From assembly GCF_046630445.1 (NCBI RefSeq), contig NC_092340.1, positions 363,672,001 through 363,736,000 on the forward strand: DNA of 64,000 nucleotides, in the 5' to 3' direction. The translations under genes were made by a program, and so were the position numbers. The notes beneath the pieces were generated by a model that was given only the letters and a program-made list of their open reading frames with translations, was not told the origin of the DNA and did not search any database. Positions 11,430-23,807 of this stretch are shown piece by piece. Positions within the stretch are counted from its first letter, which is position 1; each line of letters begins with the position of its first letter. The DNA is from Rutidosis leptorrhynchoides. Lineage: Eukaryota > Streptophyta > Magnoliopsida > Asterales > Asteraceae.

Positions 11430-13505
11430 TTAAGATGTGAAATGGTCTAAGACCATTAATAATGGTGACAAGGCGTGATGAGGTATTTTTGTGGGGTATA
11501 GTGCTGATTTGGCAAAAGTGATGGCGTGATGGAGTTTTCCGTGGTAGGCGTGATGGTTGTGTGATGAGTTAACTTGGTCCCACATTTTTAATTTCTTTTT
11601 CATTTTTATTTTGAGTTATTTTTTTAACTTGTTTATTTTTTAATAAAAAATATTACATATATAAATGATATAAATTCTTAAAAACACACTTAAATTAGTA
11701 AAAATTAAACGATTACAGCTGATAAAAGTCCTAAAATTACAATAATTATAAAATCATAATACAATTACTTTATTGAATTCCTGAAATTAAAACGTAGGTT
11801 TATAATAAAAGATAACAAATTACTCGTCGTCACTTGAAAGCTCGATATAATCTTTGTATTTCTCGGCCATCTTTTTCTTGAACTTTAAAGCGAATTTTCT
11901 TTCTTTCGGATCGGCGATATCGTCTAAATTAAGTTTAAATAATTTTATGACTACTATTTTCGATCGTGTTCGTTCTTCCTCTACAATTGCATCCATAACA
12001 CTGTTTCGCCTCTCCACTTCTTTGTCCTTTTTGTCAGACCATTGCGAAGCCAACTCGTCGAATCTTGAAGAGTTCGAAGAGTTCGTACCACGTGATGAAG
12101 TACCCGCATGACCGCATCAGACGAACCGGGTTTTCTAGCAGCCTTTTTCGATCGTTCTCTTCCCATTGGACGTTGAATCACATCGTCTCCAAATAGCTCA
12201 TGAAGGTTGCTTAACCGATCTTCCCCGAGATTGATTGTTTGTTTTTTGCTAATCACATCATCGTCTTCATCTTTGAGTTCAAGTTGCGGACCTCTTCTTC
12301 TACGCACACCACTTCCACCAACTGCAGGTGGTGTATACCACTTCGGCTGCTTCTTCAAGAATTCTCAAACATCCTTGTAAGCCCGTGGCTTCGCTGCATG
12401 TTGTTGCCTTCTTTGCACCGTTAAATTATACACGTCTTCTTTGTTTCGACTGCTACACCTTGGGTTACGTTCTTCTTCATTGTATAAGGCCGTGAAATCT
12501 TTGCACGCCTTATTCATATGACACCATTCTCACTTAATTGATCGTCATTTCGTAAATAACCGGAATCGTTATTGTTAAACTTACTACGAAATCTAGCCCC
12601 ACCGAACCTTTTTGTGAGTTACCATGAACATCATCTTCCGAACAATCAATCCAACATGACGCCAACCAAATTTCTTCGGGTAGAGTCCACAATTTTTAAT
12701 TTGTGGTTCTTTCGCAACTTCTTTTCCTTTTCGTTTATGACTTGTACGGACCCGAACTTGTGGTTCTTGACTTCCGCCATGAATTTCTTATACTTCTTCG
12801 TTATTTAGAGGTGTAAAAGTTGGTTGTGATTGTGACCATGGTTGCGTATTTGGAACTTGACATGGTATAATACCTGGTTGCGAGAATTGAGAAAATTGTG
12901 ATGGATATTGTTGTGTATATAGTTGTGGAAATTGTTGGTGCTGTTGCTGTTGAATTTGTTGGTGTTGTTGCCGTTGAATTTGTTGGTGTTGGTGTTGTTG
13001 TTGTTGATGTAGAAACTGAGAAAAAAAAGATGCATTATTGAAATCATTAAAAAGATTATGGTGTGAGACATTACCAATTGGTCGAGTACCCCGAACATTT
13101 TGAGGGGAATTTGAGCTCGAACCGTGCGTATTTGGTAACCCAAAGTTGTATAAATTACCGGGACCGAACTCATTAGGATCGGGATTTTGATTTTGTTGAG
13201 ATATGGTTATGAAATTATGAAAGATTATGTAGAGAAAATGAGATAAAAATGATAAAAATGAGATTGTGTTGTAAAAAATAAGTGAAGTGTGGTATTTATA
13301 GGGATTATTATTTATAAAATAAATTTTATTTAATATTATTAATAAATATTCCAACGGATATATTGGAATCAAATACAACGGGCAAAATTCGAACAAGTCA
13401 ATCGGATCGCTGCAAACCACCATTACGCGTGTGTGATCCGGCCATTGCGCCGCGTTGAGGCGCCGTAAAGGCGTGATGGTGGGTTTTTTTTTTGTGGTGA
13501 TCACG
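11430..13505 (-). mobile_element. PIF/Harbinger-type DNA transposon relic
   Basis: Both flanks carry repeated GGCGTGATGG / CCATCACGCC words in opposite orientations (11470-11570 and 13450-13505), as in terminal regions of plant PIF/Harbinger elements. Between them lies a decayed ORF1 on the minus strand. No transposase gene is present, so the copy is non-autonomous. The precise ends were not fixed: TAA follows ...GATCACGC at about 13506, but I did not find a clean matching left end. Confidence 0.65.
11820..13200 (-). pseudogene. Harbinger ORF1-like protein (MYB/SANT plus NAM-associated C-terminus), broken
   Basis: Several minus-strand frames together give a familiar plant Harbinger ORF1, often annotated 'glutathione S-transferase T3-like'. 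The N-terminal part (13187 down to 12788) is Gln/Asn-rich and begins SQQNQNPDPNEFGPGN, with ATA where an ATG is expected. Next come a SANT-like stretch with LPEEIWLASCWIDCSEDD (about 12650-12700), then AYKDVxEFLKKQPKWY (12330-12390), a basic GRERSKKAARKPGSSDA, and a lysine-rich end with ALKFKKKMAEKYKDY closing at a TAG at 11820-11822. Frameshifts and stops separate the pieces. In the family ORF1 binds DNA and assists the separate transposase. Confidence 0.75.
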
Positions 13506-13506
13506 C

Positions 13507-13793
13507 TAATAATACGAAGTATTAATTAACATAGACGAGTAATGTAATAAGTGTAAATATGTTATTTATGAACGCACTAGAAGTTGATATCAATAAATGA
13601 AAAGGCACTAAATTTTAGTTTGATAAACTATAAATAGTGAACGCACAAATCCAAATTTGACTTGCATTAACTTCTGCTAACTAGAACAAATTAACTAGTT
13701 TGTGATCAAATATTTATCCTTTCACAATTGACAATTTAGAATTTGAACTTAATAACTTGTTAATGACATCATTCATCTTAAGCTCTATATAGC
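13507..13793. other. Intergenic DNA, nothing recognised
   Basis: AT-rich single-copy-looking sequence between the Harbinger relic and the next MITE. No ORF, RNA gene or repeat structure was seen. Confidence 0.5.
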
Positions 13794-13796
13794 TTA

Positions 13797-14137
13797 GGCC
13801 ACATGCAATGGTTTGTTAAAGCTCCATATCAACAATGTTAAAGCTTTAACAATGAATGTGGGCAGTTGGTGAAAGGTGACGCCAGTCACTCCTGCAACGA
13901 GGCTGTGAAGGATAAAAGGGGACCCACTATTTTTTTTTATTTGTAACTTGTGTTTAATTATTTGTACATTTTATATTTTATAGGTATATTTGTGGGTATA
14001 TTTAGTTTGAGATGGAGTGTGTGATTGTAAGGGTTTAGTAAAAGGCATGTGAAAGGAATGTTAAAGGGTTTGTGCTGATGTGGCGCTGATGTGGCAGAAA
14101 AAATGTATGTTAAAGAACTGAACGATTGCAAGTGGCC
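13797..14137. mobile_element. Tourist-like (PIF/Harbinger) MITE, 341 bp
   Basis: The left end reads GGCCACATGCAATGGTTTG and the right end, reversed, GGCCACTTGCAATCGTTCAG. The imperfect terminal inverted repeats are flanked by direct TTA duplications at 13794-13796 and 14138-14140. A TTA duplication and GGCC ends are typical of Tourist/Harbinger MITEs. The element has no coding capacity. It lies about 2 kb upstream of the start codon of the MEI2-like gene. Confidence 0.85.
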
Positions 14138-14140
14138 TTA

Positions 14141-15008
14141 TAAACAAAGGTTGCACTAGTTGATGTTTATGCAAGTTTTCATTTATGTATCTTTAGTTTT
14201 ATTTTGGATCTAAATCTAAATTCTAAATGATGTGATACAATATAAATAAAAAGATTATATTATATTCATTTCATAGTAATGTTATTTACAATAGTAAATA
14301 TACAAGATAATTTAAAGATTGACGTCATAATCAAATCTTACAAGCAACTAATCTTGAGGTGACTATAGAAAGAAACATAATCATAAATGGTTACATAATA
14401 ATAATAATGTGCATGTATCTGAAAAACTTCTTTAAAAAAAAAAAAAAAAAAAAATCTTGAATTGATTTTAGTGTTTGGTAAGTAATGGGTGAGTGTTGAC
14501 ATAAATATAGTTTTGGGGTTAAAATTGTAAATAGTAGCACATCTGTGTGTTGAGTTTTGTTTAGTTGAGTTGAGATATAAGAAAGACAAGCGTAGGAAAC
14601 AGAGAGAGCGGCGCGTGTTGTGGATGGGTAACGGCGTTGATTGTAATAACGGCAACCTGCCCAAACCGATCATACTTTCTCTCTCCTCTAATTTCCTTTT
14701 TTCTTGTTTTTTCCAATTAATTAATTTCTCTCTCTAAAATAAGTATCACATGATCATCTCCGATTTTTAATTCCTCATCAATTTAGGATTCAGTTTTCTT
14801 TCAAGTCTCTGTATTTTTCACTAATTATAATTAAAATCGCTTCCTGTCGCCTTTCTTTATTATTTTTTTATTTTTTTATTTTTATTATATACTCCAAGTA
14901 AGTATAAAGTAATAGTAATATAGTATTAGTATATTTAAATTATAATTATAATAATTGAATAATAATTGAACAAATAATAATACAGTATTATTACTACTTG
15001 TTTGGGCT
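14141..15008 (+). promoter_or_regulatory. Upstream region of the MEI2-like gene
   Basis: There is no gene in this stretch. It contains a poly-A run at about 14433-14453, a GC-richer island at 14600-14670 and pyrimidine-rich CTCTCTC tracts at 14680-14740, which are common near plant transcription starts. I could not identify a TATA box or start site with confidence; the label rests on position in front of the gene. Confidence 0.4.
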
Positions 15009-16084
15009 AATTATTCTGTCTCGTTCGGACCGGAGGTGAGGGAACGTCGGAATCTTGCCGTTAAATTATTCAATTCAGCCAGACACGAGGAAATTCACTT
15101 AATTTCTTGTAAGTTCAATTTTATTTTGAAAATAATTGATTGTTGACGATGATTGAATTTGAATTTATATTATAATTCCTAAATACTACTCCGTACTAAA
15201 TAACTACTAATATGAAATAAATCTAAATTATAAATTTCATTTTCATGTGGTTAACGTGCAATGTAGGAGAAATGATATTGTAATTAAAAAAAAAAAAATA
15301 GAGAGAGAATACAGAAGAAACAGAAAGAAAGAAAGAAAGAAAGGAAGGAAGGGGGCGTTTGGAGGTTGTTACACGGCACAGAAACGTAGATCCCTTCCTT
15401 CGTTTCACCTCCAATTCTTCCCAATTCCTTTCCGTCCTTGACTTATGCCGTAATTCATTCTTTCTCTTTCATTCCTTCTTTTAATCTCTGTTTTTCTTTT
15501 TATTTCTCTCATCATCATTTGCATTTCGCTCTAACTTTGATGATTGATTAATTAAAGAAAAAGAAAAGAAACAAAAGGTAGAGTTGAGTAATGAATTATT
15601 TCGAAAAAAGTGCTGAATTGTGGGGTTTTGTAATTTGAATTTCAGCTGAAAAACATTTTTACTTGTAGATCGGGTCCTGTTTGTTTAATTTTTCAGCTTT
15701 AAGTCAATTCTACTTGTTTAGATCTGTTGTTCATTCTATTTCTTACCTTTTTTTTATCTTTTTTTTCAATTAATAAAAATGAATTAATAAATAGTACTCC
15801 GTATTAATTAATTAATTATGTCTCTTTAATTACTTAATATTGCCTTAGATTTAATTTCCTTAACAGAACAAGAGAGCTAATTAATATCTGTGTTTATCCA
15901 TTGTTCAAAAATAAAAATAAAAAATCTGTGTTTATCCAAATTTCATTTTTAGAAAGAAAGCTCATCACTTTTTTGACTTTTCAATTTTAAAATTTATAAT
16001 TTTAATTTAATCTTTCTTGTGCAGGATTTTAATTTCTCAAGTTTGGCTGATCGACTTGAATTGAATTGAAACGGAAGCTCAATA
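15009..16084 (+). other. Probable 5' UTR exons and leader intron of the MEI2-like gene
   Basis: A GC-richer segment at about 15010-15108 ends in a strong donor (CTT|GTAAGT at 15109). A matching acceptor TTGTGCAG|GATTTT lies at 16024/16025, followed by 60 bases up to the ATG at 16085. This suggests a non-coding first exon and a leader intron of about 915 bp. The intron holds a GAAA-rich purine run at 15300-15350 and no convincing ORF. The transcription start is not defined. Confidence 0.55.
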
Positions 16085-16542
16085 ATGCCTTCTGAGCTCA
16101 TGGAGTCGCATTCATCTTCCTTCTTACCTACAGAGGAAGTGCAACTTCCCAATGAGGTATTATTATTTTTTTATTTTTTCCTTTATTTCCTTTTAATTTT
16201 TTACTTTGGTTAGTTTTTGTTTTACTTATTACATAAAGCACATTGCTTTTATTTTTGTAGAGGCAAATTGGGTTCTGGAAGACAGATGGTATGCCTGACA
16301 ACTATGGTGAGTACCACCATCTCTATCATTCTACCTACCTTCATTTATATATACACAATTTAAGATTTAAACGTATTCATCAAAACGTTCTTGATCATCA
16401 TCTACTTAAATGTTTACTTGTGGCACGCGTGGGTGGTTGAGTCCCCCTGTGTGATCCCGTACTGCTGTTAAAAAAAATAGGGTCGTCTCATTGTTTTAAT
16501 TTAATGGGCCTTGTTCGAGTTTATAAATGTTAAATTATAGTA

Positions 16543-16573
<31 letters not shown>

Positions 16574-19500
16574 TACATATAAAAAGATATGTAATACTAA
16601 AATTTTACTGTATGAAAAGAAAAGAAGCTAATGTGTGATTAAATTGTCTGATAAATGAATTTAGAATTTTCATCATTTGATTTAAAAAAATATATAAATT
16701 AATGTATTATAATATGGGACTTTTAAAATTTTGGACCCCTTCAAAACTCAGGCCTTGTTTGGCTGCACACTTCGCACATGTGGCTGAGACGCCTATGCTC
16801 ATTATTTTATTTACTTAACCCCGTTTGCTGTTACTATGCTTATTATCAACACTAAAAATACTAATATGAAAGAAATGATTTTTCTCTTGTGGCGGTGACG
16901 TACTTTAAGTGATGTTGACTTTTGCTCGTTGCACAAGGCTTTCATTAGTATTAGAAAATAGTAAATAGCACACGCCTACCATATTATCCAAATTTGATTG
17001 TGCTTTAATTATCAGTTGATATTGATATTATCGCTTCGCGTATATGATCTTGTATTTAGGTGTAAAAGACGGGAAAGTATACGTTGTTGGTGACACATCT
17101 TCCCTTGCATCATCACCTTTGAAAAAACACGTGCCATCTGATGCTCATACGTTGAATCGTTTTGATATGTCTAATAATTATCCCAATCAAGACAATGCAG
17201 TTCGTATGAGCTTAGAAAATAACGTTGCGGGAACCGGAACAATAATTGGCCAACATCTACGGAGACCTCTTGAGAATGATAACGTAAATAGACCTAATTT
17301 GGCTATCGATCGTAAATCTTATCTGGCTGCAAGCAGTAAATTTAATGCTATGGGTGATCACTACGAGAATGGTCTCTTTTCAAGTTCGTTATCGGATCTT
17401 TTCAGCAGAAAATGTAATTTCTCTTCCTTTTATATCTCTCATAATTGTTTGACGCCCTTCTGGATTAAAAAGAACTAGCTTTATGTATCTTGTTTTAAAT
17501 GCTTTTACATAAATTAATGTTTTTTTTCCTATTTATTCCACTATGCAGTAAGATTATCAGCAAATAACAATATGTATGGTCATTCTGCGGGGGCTACTGC
17601 TGCCTCTAACTATGAACCCGAGGAACCGTTTGAATCGCTTGAAGAAATCGAGGCCCAAACGATCGGGAATCTTCTTCCAGATGACGACGATTTGCTGTCT
17701 GGGGTGACCGACGGGCTTAACTCGAAGGCCGTACAACGCGGCGGTGGTGATGACGTGGAAGATTTGGACTTTTTTAGTAGTGTCGGCGGGATGGATTTGG
17801 GAGAAGATGGCGGACAAAGAAATTATGAAATTTCGGCTAGTCAGTTGGGTGGGGACCACCACCCACATGGAGAACACCCGTCAAGAACTTTGTTCGTGAG
17901 AAATATTAATAGCACTGTCGAAGATTCTGAGTTAAGAATCTTGTTTGAGGTATGTGTAATTGTATATTAGTATGTATATATTGGTGTTGATGTGTTATGT
18001 ACATAAATTGAAACAATAAACGTGCAGCAATATGGAGATATCCGCACTCTATACACGGCGTGCAAGCAACGTGGTTTTGTTATGATATCGTACTATGATA
18101 TAAGAGCGGCTCGACGTGCCATGCAAGCTCTTCAAAACACACTGTTGAGGGGTACAAAGCTCGACATTCATCATCCAATTCCAAAGGTTTCTTTTGCTAT
18201 CTTTTCCATATCTTCGGTCTATGATTTACTCATTATGTTAGTGGTTATCATTCTCATTTTCTGCCTAAGAAACAACTTGGTTTCATCTTTATACATTTGT
18301 CAATGTGCAACGATATTAAAAATGTAACTTAGGAGATTCTAGAGCATATAAAATATAAAAAGAAGTTATATTGATTTAGTAAACTTATGATTGAACTAAA
18401 TTAAGCTTTTGTGTTGACGTTATTTAGCAGTGCACGAAAGTTATTAAAAGTAGGATAATAAACTAATGTAGTTTGTGTTTCACACTTGCACGTGGAAGCT
18501 GGCTTGAAATGCCTCACTTACTATTTTAATTATCATATCTTATAAACTCTATTAGGATACGGTCATCGTATGTCGTTACTATTCAATAGATCTCGGAAAA
18601 TTTTATATTTTCGAGTAATTTTTTATGAGTTCTAAGATGCTATCTATAAAAGCTTAGTTGTCGTTAAACCACATAACGTTGCTTAACAGGAAACTTTAGT
18701 AATTCTATCAACATAGATGGTAATATTTCATAAACTGTCATGTAGTTTAGGTGTCATTGTGTCAATATGCACCGTCACATTTTAACATATATTTATGCAA
18801 CTTTTCACTATATTAAAATTGTTATGTTTTTGTTGCTAGGATTACCCTTCAGAGAAAGATATCAATCAAGGCTCTGTTGTGCTATATAACCTCGATTCCA
18901 ACGTCTCTAATGATGAACTACGTCATATCTTTAGTGTATATGGCGAAATTAAGGAGGTAAAGTTAATGTGTTGTTTCTGTATTTCTATCTTGAAATATTG
19001 CAGCAATATTATTACTTTGATGGGTAACCCAACCCTGGTTATGTGATATGCAGATTCATGACGCCCAACAAGGAAGTCGTCAAAAGTGCATCGAATTCTA
19101 TGACATACGAGCTGCTGAAGCTGCTTTGCGTGAATTAAACAAGAGTGACGTGGCAGGGATTAATATAAAGCTGGAACCGAGTCATCCTGCTGGTTTTAAA
19201 CGGTACGTTTCATCTGCGTATTCTATGCACACCACTTTCATCACATTCGTATCAACTTCTTTTGATCCGTATTAATCATTTTTTTCATCTGCGTTTTTTT
19301 TTCCTTCTTTTTTATCATTATTAATTATTGGTATTAATAATTGTATATTATATATATTGGATTCTTATACTGTATTTTTCTATAACAGTCTATTTGGAGA
19401 GCTGGATGCAGATTTGTTGCAAATGTGTAGCCCTCCTACTGATTTCACAAGAGATATTTCTGGTATGAGTCGCACACCTCAATGCCATAAATATTTAGGT

Positions 19501-21957
19501 GTCGTTTGTTTTTCGGTCTGCAGACCTTATTATGTATTATGTCTGCGCGTTTGCAGACGTTTTTACCGCACTTACAGACGTTTTTACCGTAAACCGTTTG
19601 TTTTTCTAAAAAAATAAGATAAAATAGCGTCTTATTTTGTCTGCGATCTCTCAGACTTAGAAATGTGCTTCTAAGTGCTGCAGACGGGATTAAGTTATTT
19701 TGCAGACATAAAAACAGTCTTCAGTATTAAGCATACAATCCTTCAAACCACATCTTCTTTACAGACAAAAACATCTTAAAAACGAACAGCACCTAAATAT
19801 AAATATATACATATAATAAATATAACCGTTGTAAAATTTATATTGGAACAGGTTCAAACGTCCGAGTTGCACCTGGTTCTCAACGATTAGCCGGGGAGCT
19901 CCAACATGGCAACTCATCAAACAATTTTCCGTCCATTATTGGTGCGGAATCAGGTGTCATGCATTCCAGTTTTCAAAACAAACTGCAATACGATTTCCGG
20001 TCCACATCAAATTACCACCACCCTCATTCACTACCAGAATATCAAGACGGCTTAAATAACAATATTCTTAACAATAATTCCCTGGGAACCATGAATGTCG
20101 GTTTACATGCCAGGATGTCTGAAAGACTTGCAAATCGACAGTTCAACAGACTCGGCTCTATTGGGGCCCACTCACTTGAACTTAATGACTCAGGTTTTGG
20201 ACCATCTGGAAATGCAAGTTCACCTGCGACTCATCATTACATGTGGACTCCGTCTCATCAGCCTCAATCTCACAACATGTTGTGGCCCAATTCACCGTCG
20301 TTAATGAACGGCGTCGGCAACGCTCATAGTCTTCCTAGAGTTCCGTCTCATATCGCCAACACTACTTTTTTGCACATGAACAACCACCATGTGGGGTCCG
20401 CACCATCCGTCGATCCTTCGATTTGGGATAACAGGCGTCACTCGTATGCAGGGGAATCACCTGACACGTCAGCGTTTCATCCAGGTTCTCTTGGGAATAT
20501 GCGGGTCCCGGGTAACTCGCCACATCCTCTAGATTTCATAACTCATAACATGTATCCTCGTATGAGCGGAAACTCAATGGATTTACCGATTTCGTCGAAG
20601 AACATCGGATTGGGTTCGCATCATCAGAATAGTTTAATGTTTCCTAGTAGAGGACAAATGATGCCTATGATGACATCATTTGATTCTCCTAACGATCGTT
20701 CTAGAAGCCGTAGAAATGAAGGTATTTCAAATCAAGGTGATAACAAGAAACAATTTGAACTCGATCTTGATCGTATCTTGCGAGGTGATGATCGAAGAAC
20801 GACTCTAATGATCAAGAACATCCCTAACAAGTATGTACAACTTAATTTCTTCGCCTAATCAATTTCTAAACTAATAATCGATTTTTTTAAAGTTAATCTG
20901 ATTCTTATCCAATGTTTGAAATGGTAGGTACACTTCTAAGATGTTGTTGGCTGCAATCGATGAACGCCATCGTGGTTCATACGATTTCATCTACCTACCC
21001 ATAGATTTCAAGGTTAGTGATTTTCATGTGCTTAATGCTATGCTTTTAGTTTAATAAAATTGCTGTTTATGTTAAATTGTTAATGTTTGTATATATTATA
21101 TCTTGACAGAACAAATGTAACGTGGGTTATGCATTCATCAACATGACCGAACCTACCCTTATTGTTCCATTCTACCAGGTTTGTCTTTCATTAAACATTC
21201 TTAACTACAAGATTTAGGTTACTAATAGGATTAGGCCGATTAGTTAATGATAATGGGGCGAAACGTGATTAGTCTTAAGCATAAATCTGCAATTGCAAGA
21301 TGTCTTAACCATCACAAGATAACCCAATGGTCGGGGGCTTGAGTCCATTGCAAGAGGTATCAGGTTCGAATCCTGCCTAGGACGAATATTTTGTGGAGGC
21401 CACAGAAGGGTTGGAAACAGCCAGGGAGTAATCCTGCTGGGCTGCGTACATCAGAGTAGTATATGAGGTCGGATTACTCGCCCTCACGAGCAGGGAATGC
21501 CTTCTTAAACTAAACTAAACATGAATATGCAATTGCAGGCATTTAATGGAAAGAAGTGGGAAAAATTTAACAGTGAAAAGGTGGCGTATCTTGCATATGC
21601 TCGTATACAGGGAAAAGCTGCACTCATCGCTCACTTTCAGAATTCAAGTTTGATGAATGAAGATAAACGTTGTCGCCCCATTCTTTTTCACACCGATGGT
21701 CCTAACGCCGGTGATCAGGTATAACACCCCATTAGTTCTTAATTATACATACATGTGTTGTATTAAAGCATGTGGTTTTAACTTTTAACCGATGGTTGGG
21801 TGTGCAGGTACCTTTTCCGATGGGTGTAAATGTCCGATCAAGAGTCAACAAAAACCGTAACCATGCAAATGATGAAACCTCACAAGACCTGGGAAACGGT
21901 GAAGCATCTTCAAATGGTGGGGACTCGTCTTCAGGTTCCGCAAAGGATTTTGAATGA
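16085..21957 (+). CDS. MEI2-like RNA-binding protein (three RRMs), complete
   Basis: Thirteen coding exons with GT-AG introns join in frame to 2835 bp (944 aa plus TGA): 16085-16156, 16261-16306, 17060-17413, 17549-17949, 18028-18186, 18840-18956, 19054-19202, 19389-19462, 19852-20830, 20928-21012, 21110-21178, 21539-21718, 21808-21957. The length fits plant MEI2-like proteins (roughly 750-980 aa). Domains: acidic motif EEPFESLEEIEAQTIGNLL at about 180-200; RRM1 at about 268-344 (LFVRNI, RGFVMISY); RRM2 at about 355-425 (VVLYNL, IEFYDIRAAEAAL); a Ser/Asn/His-rich middle; and the family-specific C-terminal RRM3 from about 773 (TTLMIKNIPNK, YDFIYLPIDFK, NVGYAFINM). The start ATG lies in CAATAATG, and the N-terminus with RQIGFWKTDGMPDN matches the family. 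Plant relatives are nuclear RNA-binding proteins acting in meiosis and meristem growth. It is most like the longer, three-RRM ML1/ML4-type members; the exact orthologue is not assigned. All splice sites and RNP motifs are intact. Intron 8 holds a MITE and intron 11 a SINE. Confidence 0.95.
16546..16576. repeat. (AAT)n microsatellite in intron 2 of the MEI2-like gene
   Basis: About ten AAT/TAA repeats form a simple sequence tract within the second coding intron. Confidence 0.85.
19496..19795. mobile_element. MITE in intron 8 of the MEI2-like gene, about 300 bp
   Basis: The left end reads TAGGTGTCGTTTGTTTTTC and the right end, reversed, TAGGTGCTGTTCGTTTTTA, giving imperfect terminal inverted repeats. 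The interior repeats the word GCAGACGTTTTTACCG and related CTGCAGAC/GTCTGC words. Flanks are AT-rich (AAATATT / AATATAAA), so the target duplication, and therefore the superfamily (hAT-like suspected), cannot be settled. It lies wholly inside the 389-bp intron and leaves both splice sites intact. Confidence 0.65.
21298..21520 (+). mobile_element. tRNA-derived SINE in intron 11 of the MEI2-like gene
   Basis: A pol III A box AACCCAATGG (21321-21330) and a perfect B box GGTTCGAATCC (21363-21373) are followed by a non-tRNA body and a simple 3' tail ending AAACTAAACTAAAC. The element is flanked by an approximately 17-bp target duplication ATAAATCTGCAATTGCA (21281-21297) and ATGAATATGCAATTGCA (21521-21537), with two mismatches. 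It is in the same orientation as the gene, and the right-hand duplication contains the splice acceptor of exon 12. Confidence 0.88.
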
Positions 21958-22420
21958 GAAAGGCCTAGTCGGGCCCCACTCTTTTTTGTTCGTGTTAAGT
22001 CCTAACCTTACCCTTACCTTCTAGATAACATCAACAGGTAATTATTAATTGAAAAAGCCCTCCTCAAATTTTCTTATGTACATTGAGGGGCGGGCCAGGG
22101 AAGAACGCTTCATTAAACTCAAGACATGAAATTGAGAAGGGGAAACAATGTGGAGCTTCCAAATTTTGTATTGTCGCGAGGATATGTACGAGGTTACTAG
22201 AGACATAAATATCTGACTGGTTAATCTCGTATCCTGTTTTTGATCACCGAGTTAGGGAGCTCTGTTTGTCATTTATGTTCATTTTTTTTTTTTTTTTTTT
22301 TTTTTGACATTTTGTTTTGGAGAAGCTTACATGAAATCCTGTACCTTTTCCTGTTTGCATTTTTAAATCAAGTTTTGAATTTGAACAATTTGTAGCAACT
22401 AGCAAGTATGAATGAATGTA
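21958..22420 (+). other. Probable 3' UTR of the MEI2-like gene
   Basis: The sequence after the stop is gene-like and non-repetitive. It includes a long poly-T run at 22287-22314. The end is not defined by a single clear signal; AT-rich sequence near 22400 is plausible. Confidence 0.45.
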
Positions 22421-23262
22421 TCATGCATGATGTGTTTGTTGATTAAAAGAGAGCCACATGCAAATCTGACTCATCAGACAATATGTACTATGTAATCATA
22501 TTGGCTTTTGATTCCTTTGTACAAATATCACATGCATCATATAATCTGACATCTGCAAACTAAAAAAGTTTGACCATTTCTGGGTTAAACTTGAATGTGA
22601 ATCATGAGCTTCTTCTTTTGCACCAATCAGGTTAGGCAGGAAAGTACTTTTTTTTTTAAAAGTAGTCATAAATTCAGAACTCTGAGCATTGCAAAGTATC
22701 ATAACGTCCTTGGAAAAGCACTTTATACGTTCTTCAAATAGGGATTTGAAAAATTTAATATACTTTCTGTAAGGTACTATTTTCTGTATACATATACATA
22801 TGATCTCCTGTACAAATTTTTTTTATGAAATTTTAGCCACAAATAACCTGGTCTATAAGGACACATGTAGTTGTGCCTTTTCGGACCTTGTTTAATTGAT
22901 TTAGCATGAAATTGTGTTTTCGGGCGAAGCTCGCGGCCTTGGGGCCAACACTGCTGTGATCAAGAGGACTCCTAATCCGTTAATAGATGTAAACCAAAGT
23001 CACACACTCACACATCCTAAATTAAAAGAAACTAATGTATGCATATAAGCATTTGGGAACCTTTCTCCGTTACCAACCGATTTGATTTTAGAGTACATGG
23101 AAACTTACGAGGCTTATATGTAGGACATGTTGGGCTAAAAGCGGTTCTACAAATGCTATCAGAGCTACGGTAGCAACTTCATCTTGATCATTTTAATTTT
23201 CATTTCGGTCTTATTTATATTATATCCTTGAAAACTTATAGCAGGTCATCACTCAAAAGTAT
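22421..23262. other. Intergenic DNA, nothing recognised
   Basis: No ORF of interest, RNA gene or transposon end was seen. The short minus-strand ORF at 22496-22702 resembles nothing I recognise and is probably chance. Confidence 0.5.
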
Positions 23263-23270
23263 ATACGGAG

Positions 23271-23609
23271 CAGTGTTGCAAAGTCGGCCGACTTGGCCGA
23301 CGCGTCGTTTTTTAGGCATGGTCGATGCGTCGTTGCTAAAAAGTCGGTCAAAGTCGGAAAAAGTCGGTCAAAGTCGGTCAATTTTTTTTATATTTTTTTT
23401 CTAATAGTGTTAATAATTGTTAATTGTTCATGTTTATTGTAAATATAGTTTATATTTTAATATTCGATCTATATAATATGATATATATAAATATATATTT
23501 ATTTTAAAAAGTCAACGTTAGACAACGCCCGTTGCGTCACCGTTGCGTCCGACGCGTCGTTTTTTAGGCATGGCCGATGCGTCCCCGACTCGCGTCTTTT
23601 ACAACCTTG
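23271..23609. mobile_element. hAT-type MITE, 339 bp
   Basis: Ends are CAGTGTTGCAAA and, reversed, CAAGGTTGTAAAA, flanked by an 8-bp target duplication ATACGGAG (23263-23270) / ATACAGAG (23610-23617) with one mismatch. Eight-bp duplications with CA(G/A)-type ends fit hAT. Inside, a segment of about 33 bp (GACGCGTCGTTTTTTAGGCA and on) occurs twice in the same orientation, near each end, plus several AAAGTCGGTC copies. Confidence 0.85.
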
Positions 23610-23807
23610 ATACAGAGTATTATGTGTTTTTCATTGTTTAGATGTTATTTCTAGGATTAGAAAGGCTCGTTTTTAGATAGTGTAGTTTATGTCTCGCTTT
23701 CTAGTTTTGAGCCTTTTGTTCATCGTGCTTGTACTTTTTATTGAGTTCGTTTTCTTTTGAAAACGTTCTCGTTTCTATATGAGTATACGTTATTTTTATA
23801 ATAAAGT

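Noticed and set aside
12788-13504. A 238-aa Gln-rich host protein on the minus strand
   Set aside because: The Gln-rich part continues a broken Harbinger ORF1, the upstream half is untranslated-like AT-rich sequence, and the native start codon appears lost.
21310-21400. A functional tRNA gene (A and B boxes present)
   Set aside because: No acceptor stem or cloverleaf; the body, (TAAAC)n tail and long target duplication show a SINE.
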